The notes under the pieces were generated by a model that was not told the DNA's origin, made no database searches, and worked only from the letters and a program-made list of their open reading frames with translations. Source: Neptunicoccus sediminis (GTDB lineage Bacteria > Pseudomonadota > Alphaproteobacteria > Rhodobacterales > Rhodobacteraceae). From it: a stretch of DNA of 64,000 bases. The stretch covers positions 62,001 through 126,000 of the forward strand of contig NZ_MDVX01000001.1 in NCBI RefSeq assembly GCF_001719615.1, read 5' to 3'. Below are positions 45,898-54,614 of the stretch, piece by piece; position 1 is the first letter of the stretch, and each line of letters opens with the position of its first letter. The position numbers and the translations under genes are program-made.

Positions 45898-46245
45898 ATG
45901 AACATGCACACAGTCACTTCGCTCTCTTCTCGTCGTATAGACGGGGAAAAGATCCACTTCCACCGGACGGAGCTTGGCCCCATCATGTCCCTTTACGGAC
46001 GGATGGTTGCCGCCGGTGAATGGCGCGATTATGGGATTTCGGCGCTAAAGGATGTGGCGATCTTTTGCGTTTTCCGGCGCAGCGCGGAACATGCGCTCTA
46101 CCGGATTGAAAAGCGCCCCAAACTGGCGGCGAAACAGGGGATGTATGCGATCATCGGCATGGACGGGCGCGTTCTGAAGCGGGGCCATGACCTGAAGGCG
46201 GTGCTGCGCGTGCTGGAACGCAAATTGATCCGCACCGTAGACTAG
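45898..46245 (+). CDS. DUF2794 domain-containing protein
   Basis: This is a 115-residue protein of an alphaproteobacterial family of unknown function. The core IHFHRTELGPIMSLYGRMVA (residues 19-38), GEWRDYGISALKD and the C-terminal VLKRGHDLKAVLRVLERKL are family hallmarks. It has no signal peptide or membrane segment. The start codon ATG at 45898 lacks a clear Shine-Dalgarno; a second ATG at 45904 is possible. It is convergent with the NlpC/P60 gene, with a 6-nt gap. Confidence 0.88.
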   Translation: MNMHTVTSLSSRRIDGEKIHFHRTELGPIMSLYGRMVAAGEWRDYGISALKDVAIFCVFRRSAEHALYRIEKRPKLAAKQGMYAIIGMDGRVLKRGHDLKAVLRVLERKLIRTVD

Positions 46246-46251
46246 GCCCGC

Positions 46252-47073
46252 TCAGGGACGGCGATAGGCGCTGACCTTGCGGCTTTCCGCGTCCCTGATC
46301 CGTTCGGCCACCAGCGCAAGCGGCTCTACCGTAGTGCACATATGATGCCCGTTTGCGTGGATCAGTTGTTGCGCATCCAGCATCATCCCCACATGCCCCT
46401 TCCAGAACACAAGGTCCCCCCGTTGCAGTGCTGCGCCCTTTGGCACTACATCAAAGAACGCTTCCTGCTGGTCGCTGTCGCGGGGACAGTCCCGACCGGC
46501 GGCGCGCAGCGCGGCATGGACCAGACCGGAACAATCAATCCCGAGGCTGCTGTCCCCGCCCCATAAATAAGGCACGCCCAGAAAGCGCAGCGCGGTTTCG
46601 GCTGCGTCTGTGGTGACAGCGTCAATCGCGCCAACCTGCTGGTCCGGCACAAATCCCTGCGGCGTCTTCCAGAAACCGTCTTGTCGGTCCGAACAGGTCA
46701 GAAAACTGTCAAACGGCAGCGTCAGGGCCGGAATGGTCTTTATCGACCGTGTCGGGTAAAGATGCGCACCGAAGGTTCGGACGCGATGGGTGGGCGCCTC
46801 CATCGCGCACAGATGGGCGGCGTTTATATACCCCACATATCCCGAAGGCTCGGCAAAACCGAAGGCGTAACCCTGACGGGTTTCCAGCACACAGAAGCGC
46901 TCTCCGTAGACAAGCTGCCGGTCCAGCGCCCCCTCTGGCGCGGCCAGAATATCGGCCACCGGAACCTGAACGGTCAACAGATCACCGTCAGTCAGGGGAA
47001 CCTCCCCCACCTGACCGGAGAGACTTCTATGGGCCACCCGCCCGTTGCTGCGCCAGAGGCGTCGATCGCTCAT
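46252..47073 (-). CDS. NlpC/P60 family cysteine peptidase
   Basis: This is a 273-residue protein. An N-terminal SH3-like part (GEVPLTDGDLLTV, VLETRQGYAFGFAEPSGYVGYI) is followed by the NlpC/P60 domain. The catalytic cysteine is in LGIDCSGLVHAAL near residue 173, the histidine in HVGMMLD and a third polar residue in LIHANGHH. These enzymes cleave stem peptides of peptidoglycan, usually D-gamma-Glu-diaminopimelate bonds. No export signal is evident, so it may recycle muropeptides in the cytosol. The start at 47073 overlaps the leucyl aminopeptidase stop by 4 nt, giving a coupled pair of peptide-cleaving enzymes. Confidence 0.9.
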   Translation of the reverse strand: MSDRRLWRSNGRVAHRSLSGQVGEVPLTDGDLLTVQVPVADILAAPEGALDRQLVYGERFCVLETRQGYAFGFAEPSGYVGYINAAHLCAMEAPTHRVRTFGAHLYPTRSIKTIPALTLPFDSFLTCSDRQDGFWKTPQGFVPDQQVGAIDAVTTDAAETALRFLGVPYLWGGDSSLGIDCSGLVHAALRAAGRDCPRDSDQQEAFFDVVPKGAALQRGDLVFWKGHVGMMLDAQQLIHANGHHMCTTVEPLALVAERIRDAESRKVSAYRRP

Positions 47074-48455
47074 GTCGTGATCCGCTGCTCGATGACTTCC
47101 AGCATGGCGCGGGCAGACTGGCAGGCCCCGCCAAGCGTGCGGCCCGCTTTGGGCGCAGGGGTCCACCCGTAGATGTCCAGATGCACGAAACGGTCGGTCT
47201 GTTCAACGAAGCGGCGCAGGAACAGCGCCGCGGTGATTGATCCGCCAAACCCGCCTTTGGGTGCATTATCAAGATCGGCAACATCCGGTTCGATCATAGG
47301 CTCGTAAGCATCCCAGAACGGCATCCGCCACAGCGGGTCTTCTACTTTGGCGCCGCAGTCGGACATCTGGGCAGCCAGCGTATCGTCCTCTGTATAAAAC
47401 GGCATCAGATCCGGCCCGAGAGCCACGCGCGCAGCGCCAGTCAGGGTTGCCTTGCACACCAGCAGATCGGGTTCTTCCTCATCCGCAAGGGTCAGCGCAT
47501 CGGCCAGCACCAGACGACCTTCGGCATCGGTGTTGTTGATCTCGACGCTCAGCCCTTTACGCGACATCAGAATATCCTGCGGGCGATAGGCCCCGGCCGA
47601 GATTGAGTTTTCCACTGCTGGCACCAGCACGCGAAGGCGCACAGGCAGGTCCAGCGCCATGATCATTTTGGCAAGCCCCAGAACCGTCGCCGCGCCGCCC
47701 ATATCCTTTTTCATCAGCCCCATTGATCCGGCCGGTTTGATGTTCAGACCACCCGTGTCAAAACAAACGCCCTTCCCAACAAGCGTGATCTTGGGCGCGC
47801 TTTCATCGCCCCAGATCATATCCAGCAGGCGGGGTGCCTGATCAGACGCGCGCCCGACCGTGTGGATCATCGGGAAATTCTGCGCCAGCAGGTCATCGCC
47901 GCGAATGACTGCGGTTTTCGCTTTGTAGGCTTGCGCCAGTTCCAGAAAGGCGGCTTCCAGACCGTCCGGCCCCATGTCCGACGCAGGGGTGTTGATCAGA
48001 TCGCGGGTCAGGGCGTCTCCGGCGGCGATGGCTTCCAGCCGCGCCGCATCCACGCCTTCAGGCGCGACCAGCGCGGCCTTCGGCGCAGGTTTTTTCTTGT
48101 AGCGGTCAAACACATATCCGCCCAGCAACCACGCCAGCGCCGCTTGGGTTTTTTCGGCACCAGTCAGCCCTGAGGCCAATGTAAAAACCCCTTCGGGCAA
48201 TTGTGCCGCAACTGCACCCATATGCAAGCGGTCCCGCTTGCGTTGGGTTTCCGTGCCCCACCCCACCAGAACACGGCCCAGACCATTCTCACCGGGAACT
48301 GTCAAAACCTGACCGAGCTTGCCATTAAAACCGTTGGCTTTGGCCCAAGCTACTGTGCCTTTCGGGGCATGTTCTTTGAAATGGGACAGCCCTTTCGTTG
48401 AAATCACATCAACCGGAATTGCAGTTTCGGAAGCGGTGGCGAATTTGGGTGACAT
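47070..48455 (-). CDS. M17 family leucyl aminopeptidase
   Basis: This 461-residue cytosolic aminopeptidase has the M17 metal and active-site segments GKGVCFDTGGLNIKPAGSM near residue 232, MKKDMGGAATVLG and the hallmark NNTDAEGRLVLADALT near residue 313. It removes N-terminal residues from peptides with two metal ions. The start codon at 48455 is used. It forms an operon with the NlpC/P60 gene (4-nt overlap), suggesting joint breakdown of muropeptides or peptides. Confidence 0.92.
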   Translation of the reverse strand: MSPKFATASETAIPVDVISTKGLSHFKEHAPKGTVAWAKANGFNGKLGQVLTVPGENGLGRVLVGWGTETQRKRDRLHMGAVAAQLPEGVFTLASGLTGAEKTQAALAWLLGGYVFDRYKKKPAPKAALVAPEGVDAARLEAIAAGDALTRDLINTPASDMGPDGLEAAFLELAQAYKAKTAVIRGDDLLAQNFPMIHTVGRASDQAPRLLDMIWGDESAPKITLVGKGVCFDTGGLNIKPAGSMGLMKKDMGGAATVLGLAKMIMALDLPVRLRVLVPAVENSISAGAYRPQDILMSRKGLSVEINNTDAEGRLVLADALTLADEEEPDLLVCKATLTGAARVALGPDLMPFYTEDDTLAAQMSDCGAKVEDPLWRMPFWDAYEPMIEPDVADLDNAPKGGFGGSITAALFLRRFVEQTDRFVHLDIYGWTPAPKAGRTLGGACQSARAMLEVIEQRITT

Positions 48456-48541
48456 GGGAACTCCTTCAGATTCCCGCGCAGCCTACACCCAAAGCGAAGC
48501 GCTTTGAAACGGGATAATCGGAAAGGACAAGGGCGTTCCTA

Positions 48542-49912
48542 TCAGTCGTTTGGCAGCGGATTGCTTGGCACCGCCCCCGACAGAATACTGACATCGCGGC
48601 GCGGGAAAGGAATTTCGATGTTGTTTTCATCCAGCACATCCCAAAGGGCCAGAAACACATCCCCGCGCACATTTGTCAGACCTGCCGTGCTGTCCCTGAT
48701 CCAGAACCGCAGGGTGAAATCAATCGAACTGTCCCCGAAATTCACGATGTGACAGACCGGTTTGGGGATCGGCACCACACGGGACACCGACAGGGGGGCT
48801 TCGGAGGCGAGTTTTTTCACCTCATGGGGGTTGCTGTCATAGGACACACCGAAATTGATCTCCAGCCGCACCAGATCAGAAGAATGGGACCAGTTGATCA
48901 CCTGACTGGTGATGAAGTCCTCATTCGGGATCAGATATTCGCGCCCGTCCCGTGTCAGCACGCTGGCATAGCGGGCGCCAAGTTGGGTGATCCAGCCAAA
49001 TGTCCCGTCGAGCGAGATCACATCCCCCGGTTTAATGGATTTATCCAGCAGGATGATTACACCGGACACAAGGTTGGAAACAATCTTTTGCAGGCCAAAC
49101 CCGATCCCCAGACCAATCGCACCGGAAAGAATTGCCAGATTTCCGATGTCAAATCCGACCACCCGCAGGCCGATCAGGAAGGCAATGGTATAGAGCATCA
49201 GTTGCAGGGCTTTGTTCAGCAGCACACGGATCGAGGGGGACATATCCTCGACCTTGTTGATGCGCTGCGATCCTGCTTTGGATAGAAAGCTGGCCACCAC
49301 AAACAAGGTTGCAAGGGACACAATTGCGATCAGGACGGTGAGCAGGGACACCCGCGTCCCGCCCGTTTCCAGCGCGATGGAATCCAGCGCATTGGCGGCG
49401 TTTTCGCGCAGGCCAAAGATGGTCAGCACCACAAAGATACCCGCCGCCCAGCGCACCAGTTTACGCACCGGGCGCGAACGGATCAGCCGTGTTGAAACCA
49501 CAAGGACCAACCACCAGAGCGCAAGTGTCGCCGCCAGAGCAATAAAGTAAGAGCGGCTCGGCCATGTGATCTCGCGCATGACGAAAACCGTCGCCCAGGA
49601 CATCAGAACAAAAACAAGCAGCCACAGACGCTGGTTCAACACTGCGCAGATGCGCAGGACCCATTTCGGTAAACCGTGGGATTCCCCGAGAAATTCGCGC
49701 ACGCGGGGGCGGTAGTAGCGGTAGATCCCGTAAGACACTATTGCAAGCACGAGGATTATGGCAAGTTGATAGCCGCTCCACGGTTGGGTCAGACGGTTGA
49801 TCAGACGCTCGCCCATATCAAGCAGAAGGACCGACTGCTCTGTGAGGGTTGGCAAGGCTTTTATTGCCTCGTCAATGATGGCAACCGGCTCGGTTCCTGT
49901 GTCTTCGGCCAA
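48542..49912 (-). CDS. Mechanosensitive ion channel, MscS family (shorter form)
   Basis: This is a 456-residue inner-membrane channel. Several helices precede the MscS pore helix (ILSGAIGLGIGFGLQKIVSNLVSG near residue 275), then the beta domain with DKSIKPGDVISLDGTFGWI and YLIPNEDFITSQVINWS. It resembles the larger channel at 14143-16479 only in the pore and beta domain. It probably releases solutes on osmotic shock. The start at 49912 has no strong Shine-Dalgarno. It is divergent from the DUF1176 gene. Confidence 0.9.
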   Translation of the reverse strand: MAEDTGTEPVAIIDEAIKALPTLTEQSVLLLDMGERLINRLTQPWSGYQLAIILVLAIVSYGIYRYYRPRVREFLGESHGLPKWVLRICAVLNQRLWLLVFVLMSWATVFVMREITWPSRSYFIALAATLALWWLVLVVSTRLIRSRPVRKLVRWAAGIFVVLTIFGLRENAANALDSIALETGGTRVSLLTVLIAIVSLATLFVVASFLSKAGSQRINKVEDMSPSIRVLLNKALQLMLYTIAFLIGLRVVGFDIGNLAILSGAIGLGIGFGLQKIVSNLVSGVIILLDKSIKPGDVISLDGTFGWITQLGARYASVLTRDGREYLIPNEDFITSQVINWSHSSDLVRLEINFGVSYDSNPHEVKKLASEAPLSVSRVVPIPKPVCHIVNFGDSSIDFTLRFWIRDSTAGLTNVRGDVFLALWDVLDENNIEIPFPRRDVSILSGAVPSNPLPND

Positions 49913-49930
49913 ATAAAATCCCCTGCTGTA

Positions 49931-49949
49931 ATCCTGTTGGTTACAGGAT
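49931..49949. promoter_or_regulatory. Small inverted repeat upstream of MscS
   Basis: ATCCTGT and ACAGGAT pair across TGGTT, 19 nt before the MscS start codon in the divergent gap. It may be an operator or an RNA hairpin; nothing further can be said. Confidence 0.3.
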
Positions 49950-50050
49950 ATACATATTGCGAATTTTTATAAGGGAAATGATTGCCCGTCTGTTAGCACT
50001 GGTTGCAGGGACAGTCATCCGCGCCCTGAACAGATCGTTAAGGAGATCTC

Positions 50051-51196
50051 ATGTACCGTATTCTGCGCCTTGTGAGCGTGCTTGCCGTGTTGGGCCAAAC
50101 GGCCTCTGCGCAGGAGCTGGGCCAGTCCATGCGGCAGTGGTGGGTGGAATGTGACAGCCACGGGGATTGTAGCGCCGACATCGACGGCTTCACCGCAGAT
50201 TATGAAACGCTTACCCTGCGATTGCTGCGCGACGGGACGGCGGGCAGCGCGATCCTGCTAGAATTGACGCCGGAGTCGCTGATTGGCACAGGCACCGCTA
50301 TCCGGTTTGACATCCCGAACGTGGCCGAGGGGATCAGCCGCAAGGTCGGACCTGTGAGTAACAACAGCTTTACCCTGCCAGAGCCGGTGGACAGCCCGCT
50401 TCTGCACGGGATCATGACGGGAGAGACCCTGTTCGTGACCATAGATTTTCCAAATGCACGGGGCGTTCAGGTATTTGAAGTGCCGCTGGCAGGAGCAATC
50501 GATTCACTGACGGTTATGGATATTGTCCAGCAACGTCTGGGCCGCAAAGATGCCATCGTCGCACGGGGTGCAGCACCAATGGACAGCCCGTCAGACGTTT
50601 TCCCACGGCACCACGCAGGCATTGGAGATGCGGATAGCGGGCATTGGGCAGGGTCCGACACAATCGACGCGCCGACCGAGGAAGGTCCGAACGGGTCCTA
50701 TATAGATGTCATCTACACGCCTGCCGACATGCCCGCAGCGGTTCTGGATTTTGGCCGCGCGGAGCCGGATTGCGGCGATCCCACCGGTCCCTTGAATGAA
50801 ATGGGGACAATTGTGAACAGGGACCAGACCGGACGCACCACCTATCTGGTGCCCTGCCGGATCGGTCCTGCCAATGTCAGTTACTTTGTTGTGATGCAGG
50901 ACCCCGACAAGGGCGGCGAGTATACATTGCAGCGTTTCGAACTGCCCCCTGGCCATAACGCGCCGGACCGTACACGGATTATGAACCCGCAATGGCTGGC
51001 CGAACGGAACCGTCTTCTCTCAACCCGCTATGGTGACATGAACCTGAACTGCGGGACCTATGAAGTTCACGACTGGAACGCGCAGCAGCAGCGCTTTGAG
51101 CTGACGAGCTACAGGGCAAAGGAAGATTGCAGCGGTCCCCATGTCGAGCCGCAGAAGTTTCCGCTGGAATGGACCCTATCCGAGATGGGCCAGTAA
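50051..51196 (+). CDS. DUF1176 domain-containing periplasmic protein
   Basis: This 381-residue protein has a signal peptide at residues 1 to about 20 (ends ASAQ before ELGQS). Weakly conserved family features are WWVECDSHGDCS near residue 30, a TTYLVPCRIGPANVSYFVVM core near residue 265 and C-terminal YRAKEDCSG. Four or more cysteines suggest disulfides in the periplasm. The function of DUF1176 is unknown. AAGGAG lies just before the ATG, a strong ribosome site. Copy B of the 14-bp repeat element lies immediately downstream. Confidence 0.82.
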   Translation: MYRILRLVSVLAVLGQTASAQELGQSMRQWWVECDSHGDCSADIDGFTADYETLTLRLLRDGTAGSAILLELTPESLIGTGTAIRFDIPNVAEGISRKVGPVSNNSFTLPEPVDSPLLHGIMTGETLFVTIDFPNARGVQVFEVPLAGAIDSLTVMDIVQQRLGRKDAIVARGAAPMDSPSDVFPRHHAGIGDADSGHWAGSDTIDAPTEEGPNGSYIDVIYTPADMPAAVLDFGRAEPDCGDPTGPLNEMGTIVNRDQTGRTTYLVPCRIGPANVSYFVVMQDPDKGGEYTLQRFELPPGHNAPDRTRIMNPQWLAERNRLLSTRYGDMNLNCGTYEVHDWNAQQQRFELTSYRAKEDCSGPHVEPQKFPLEWTLSEMGQ

Positions 51197-51227
51197 CGCG
51201 AAACGCGCTTGAGGCCGGTCTTTGGCC

Positions 51228-51338
51228 ATCACCCTGCAGGTAAGAAGCTTCTTATATGAAGCTTCATTTATGAAGCGTCTAATATCACGCGTCTTGTATC
51301 ACGCTTCATTTATGACGCTTCATATTTGCAGGGTGATA
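51228..51338. repeat. 14-bp repeat element, copy B (six units)
   Basis: Perfect inverted ends ATCACCCTGCA (51228-51238) and TGCAGGGTGAT (51327-51337) enclose a 3-nt spacer, six abutting 14-bp units (51242 to 51325, exactly 84 bp) and a 1-nt spacer T. Unit 2 is ATGAAGCTTCATTT; units 4-6 drift to ATCACGC and ATGACGC forms. The phase is kept without a single indel across all six units. The architecture is the same as copy A. Confidence 0.85.
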
Positions 51339-51443
51339 CCCCGGCCTGCCCGCAGCCAGACGACTCAGCACTTGCGAGACTACGCACTTCGGTCTATTCC
51401 AACGCAGTATGACACACAGATTCACAATGGATGACCGCTCCCG

Positions 51444-51469
51444 CCTGCCGTGGCGTTTCCACGGACAGG
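51444..51469 (+). terminator. Hairpin in leuC leader
   Basis: CCTG-CCGTGG pairs with CCACGG-a-CAGG and is followed by TTGTTCTG, a weak T run, 84 nt before leuC. It lies inside a 24-codon frame (51428-51502) with three Leu codons, so attenuation is conceivable but unproven. Confidence 0.3.
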
Positions 51470-51552
51470 TTGTTCTGCGCATCCAGGGGCTATCCGCGTA
51501 ATTTTCTACGCTCGCCAACTCCAATAGCCAATCTACATAGCGGGAGGATCAA

Positions 51553-52962
51553 ATGTCCGCACCTAAAACACTCTATGATAAAATCTGGGATGCCCACGTC
51601 GCCCATGAAGCCGATGACGGCACTTGCTTGCTGTATATCGACCGTCACCTTGTCCACGAAGTGACATCCCCCCAAGCGTTTGAAGGCCTGCGTCTTGCAG
51701 GCCGTACCGTGCGCGCGCCGGAAAAAACCATTGCCGTGCCGGATCACAACGTACCAACCACGCTGGACCGCGCCAATGCGGAAACCATGACCGAGGACAG
51801 CCGCATTCAGGTTGAAGCGCTGGACACCAACGCCAAGGAATTTGGCCTGCACTATTACCCTGTGTCTGATGTCCGTCAGGGGATCGTGCATATTGTCGGA
51901 CCGGAACAGGGCTGGACCCTGCCGGGCATGACCGTGGTTTGCGGCGACAGCCACACGGCCACCCACGGCGCCTTTGGTGCGCTGGCTCACGGCATCGGCA
52001 CCTCAGAGGTGGAACACGTTCTGGCAACGCAAACGCTGATCCAGAAGAAATCCAAGAACATGAAGGTGGAAATCACCGGTTCCTTGCGTCCGGGTGTGAC
52101 TGCCAAAGACATCACCATGTGTGTGATCGGGGAAACCGGCACGGCTGGCGGCACCGGCTATGTGATCGAATATTGTGGTCAGGCCATCCGCGAACTGTCG
52201 ATGGAAGGGCGTATGACCGTCTGTAACATGGCTATCGAGGGCGGCGCCCGCGCCGGCCTGATCGCACCGGATGAAACCACATTCGAATACTGCAAAGGTC
52301 GCCCCCACGCCCCGAAAGGTGCCCAATGGGAAATGGCTGTAGAGGCTTGGAAAGAGCTTTACACCGACGAAGGCGCCCATTTTGACAAGATCATCACCAT
52401 CAAAGGTGAAGACATCGCGCCTTCCGTCACTTGGGGCACCTCCCCCGAGGATGTGCTGCCGATCACAGCGACCGTCCCAAGCCCCGAAGACTTTCAGGGC
52501 GGCAAGGTAGACGCAGTGCGCCGCGCACTGGACTACATGGGGCTGGAACCCGGCATGAAACTGTCGGATGTCGAAATCGACACCGTATTTATCGGGTCTT
52601 GCACCAACGGGCGGATCGAAGACCTGCGCGCTGCAGCAGAGGTGCTGAAAGGCAAGAAGGTCAAGGACGGGATGCGGGCGATGGTTGTGCCGGGCTCCGG
52701 TCTGGTGCGCGCGCAAGCCGAAGAAGAAGGTCTGGCACAGATCTTCATCGACGCGGGCTTTGAATGGCGTATGGCCGGTTGTTCCATGTGTCTTGCGATG
52801 AACCCGGATCAACTGTCCGAAGGCGAACGCTGCGCGTCCACCTCCAACCGCAACTTTGAAGGCCGTCAGGGTTACAAAGGCCGCACCCACCTTCTGTCCC
52901 CTGCTATGGCTGCTGCGGCTGCTGTGACAGGCAAACTGACAGACATCCGCGATCTGGTGTAA
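51553..52962 (+). CDS. leuC: 3-isopropylmalate dehydratase large subunit
   Basis: This 469-residue subunit of the leucine pathway isomerase converts 2- to 3-isopropylmalate with LeuD. The three [4Fe-4S] cysteines are C350 ([11 protein letters not shown]), C410 and C413 (CSMC). Other aconitase-family segments are [22 protein letters not shown] and [10 protein letters not shown] near the end. GGGAGGATC lies before the ATG. It is 12 nt before leuD. The other pathway gene, leuB, is about 4 kb downstream. Confidence 0.96.
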   Translation: MSAPKTLYDKIWDAHVAHEADDGTCLLYIDRHLVHEVTSPQAFEGLRLAGRTVRAPEKTIAVPDHNVPTTLDRANAETMTEDSRIQVEALDTNAKEFGLHYYPVSDVRQGIVHIVGPEQGWTLPGMTVVCGDSHTATHGAFGALAHGIGTSEVEHVLATQTLIQKKSKNMKVEITGSLRPGVTAKDITMCVIGETGTAGGTGYVIEYCGQAIRELSMEGRMTVCNMAIEGGARAGLIAPDETTFEYCKGRPHAPKGAQWEMAVEAWKELYTDEGAHFDKIITIKGEDIAPSVTWGTSPEDVLPITATVPSPEDFQGGKVDAVRRALDYMGLEPGMKLSDVEIDTVFIGSCTNGRIEDLRAAAEVLKGKKVKDGMRAMVVPGSGLVRAQAEEEGLAQIFIDAGFEWRMAGCSMCLAMNPDQLSEGERCASTSNRNFEGRQGYKGRTHLLSPAMAAAAAVTGKLTDIRDLV

Positions 52963-52974
52963 GGAGAGACCATC

Positions 52975-53580
52975 ATGGAAAAGTTCAAGACAGTATCGGG
53001 CGTCGCTGCCCCTATGCCACTGGTCAACATCGACACCGATATGATCATTCCGAAGCAGTTTCTCAAAACCATCAAGCGTACCGGCCTTGGCGCCAACCTG
53101 TTTGACGAGATGCGTTTTAACCGCGACGGCACCGAAGTAGAGGATTTTGTACTGAACAAACCCGCCTACCGCGACGCAGAGATTCTCGTGGCCGGAGACA
53201 ACTTCGGCTGCGGATCTTCCCGTGAACACGCCCCTTGGGCGCTCGGGGATTTCGGAATCAAAGTGGTGATCTCCACCTCTTTTGCAGACATTTTTTATAA
53301 TAACTGCTTCAAAAATGGCATCCTTCCTGTGGTTCTTCCCAAGGAAGCTGTGGATGTTTTGATGGAAGATGCGGAACGCGGCTCCAATGCACGGATCACG
53401 GTTGATCTGGAAAACCAGACGGTCTCTGCCACCGATGGAACAGAGTTCAAATTCGAAGTGGACGAGTTCAAAAAACACTGTCTTCTGAATGGTTTGGACG
53501 ACATCGGCCTGACGCTGCAAAAAGCCGCTTCGATCGACAGTTTCGAAGCTGGTTATTCAGCACAGGCCCCTTGGGTCTAA
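52975..53580 (+). CDS. leuD: 3-isopropylmalate dehydratase small subunit
   Basis: This 201-residue partner of LeuC has the LeuD pattern: [19 protein letters not shown] near residues 15-33 and [17 protein letters not shown] near residue 75, the swivel-domain loop that closes on the cluster. The length is normal. AAGGAGAGA lies just before its ATG. A perfect 11-bp stem-loop follows the stop, so leuC-leuD may end here. Confidence 0.95.
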   Translation: MEKFKTVSGVAAPMPLVNIDTDMIIPKQFLKTIKRTGLGANLFDEMRFNRDGTEVEDFVLNKPAYRDAEILVAGDNFGCGSSREHAPWALGDFGIKVVISTSFADIFYNNCFKNGILPVVLPKEAVDVLMEDAERGSNARITVDLENQTVSATDGTEFKFEVDEFKKHCLLNGLDDIGLTLQKAASIDSFEAGYSAQAPWV

Positions 53581-53602
53581 TCGGTCTTCCTACCAGATAT
53601 TG

Positions 53603-53630
53603 ATATGGCCACAGTAAAATGTGGCCATAT
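53603..53630. terminator. Perfect 11-bp stem-loop after leuD
   Basis: ATATGGCCACA and TGTGGCCATAT pair across GTAAAA, 22 nt after the leuD stop. There is no T run after it; it may be a weak terminator or a protein-binding dyad. Confidence 0.45.
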
Positions 53631-53786
53631 TGTGGTGGTGCAATTCTACTACAGGTTCGCCCCAAAACCCACTGTTTCTCAACAATTTTATGCTCTGGCG
53701 CTTGATCACCTTTTTGATTTGGGCTTCATTAAGGCATAAATAAGGCTTCGGCCTATACAAAAGTCCGGCACGAACTGGACGAGAGG

Positions 53787-54614
53787 ATGAGAGCAGTGTT
53801 GACGAGGCTTGCAGGCGCATCTGTGAGGGCCGCATTGGTTGCCGCAATGATTGTATTGCCGGTAATTGTGCTACCCGAACTGTCACCGAACTCCGCGGAT
53901 CTGGCGATTCTGGCGGCGGCAATCGCCGCAGCTTTCGTGATCTTCGAGTACGGGTTCACCACCCCGAGTTTAATCGAATTCCGCTTCGCGGCACCTTATA
54001 ACAGGTTCCGCTTTGCGATACTGGCGTTGCTGCTGACGGGCATCGCCTTTTCCTTCAGCGAGCCGGTCAGCTCTACCGGCACATCGCTGGCGGTTTCCGG
54101 ATTTGCCACGAAAAGCGCGCAGCTCTGGAACTTTGCCGGCAGCCCGCTGACCTTTTTCGAAGCGCTGACAGCAAACATGGGCGCGACAAGCCAGCGGCTT
54201 GTGACCAATGCCGCCGCACTCGCGCTCAGCCTGACGGCGATTACGCTGCTGGTCTCCAGCGTTGTCATCTGGAACTTCTCATGGCCGCTTCACGCCGAGA
54301 ATTTCAATCTTTGGATCAACATGCCGAATTTCGACGTGGCAATGGACGGCGAAACCCAAGGCACCCTGCGCCAGTCCGGTCTGGTTAGCCTGATTTTCGG
54401 TCTGACCCTGCCCTATCTGATCCCGCAGGCCGCCTTCGCCTTTGTCGGACCGCTGCAACCGATCAACAGCGGCAACAGCCTGCTGCTGCTCTGGATGATC
54501 GTGATCTGGTGCTTTGTGCCGGCTGTCTCTATCCTGCGGGCTGTGGCGCTTTATAAAGTTGCCAACCTGCTGGCCGCACAAAGTATCGACCTGTCCGAAC
54601 CCGAAGACTCCTGA
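53787..54614 (+). CDS. Conserved-looking membrane protein of unknown function
   Basis: This is a 275-residue protein with about six hydrophobic segments and no motif I can name. Segments run near residues 13-32, 37-55, 74-92, 140-165, 200-225 and 230-255. The C-terminal tail is short and acidic. Its ATG lies right after GAGAGG, with a weak spacing. The stop overlaps the start of the nuclease gene (TGATG), so the two are co-translated. This leuC-leuD-membrane protein-nuclease order is familiar from Rhodobacterales, but no role is known to me. Confidence 0.75.
   Translation: MRAVLTRLAGASVRAALVAAMIVLPVIVLPELSPNSADLAILAAAIAAAFVIFEYGFTTPSLIEFRFAAPYNRFRFAILALLLTGIAFSFSEPVSSTGTSLAVSGFATKSAQLWNFAGSPLTFFEALTANMGATSQRLVTNAAALALSLTAITLLVSSVVIWNFSWPLHAENFNLWINMPNFDVAMDGETQGTLRQSGLVSLIFGLTLPYLIPQAAFAFVGPLQPINSGNSLLLLWMIVIWCFVPAVSILRAVALYKVANLLAAQSIDLSEPEDS

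Larger units (their letters stand above)
51197..51552. other. Intergenic region upstream of leuC containing repeat copy B
   Basis: This 356-bp stretch holds repeat copy B (51228-51338), a small hairpin (51444-51469) and the leuC ribosome site. The leuC promoter must be in it but no convincing -35/-10 pair stands out. Confidence 0.65.

Noticed and set aside
49957-50154. Short plus-strand frame overlapping the DUF1176 start
   Set aside because: The DUF1176 ATG has a strong AAGGAG site and a signal peptide; the short frame is out of phase with it and has no features.
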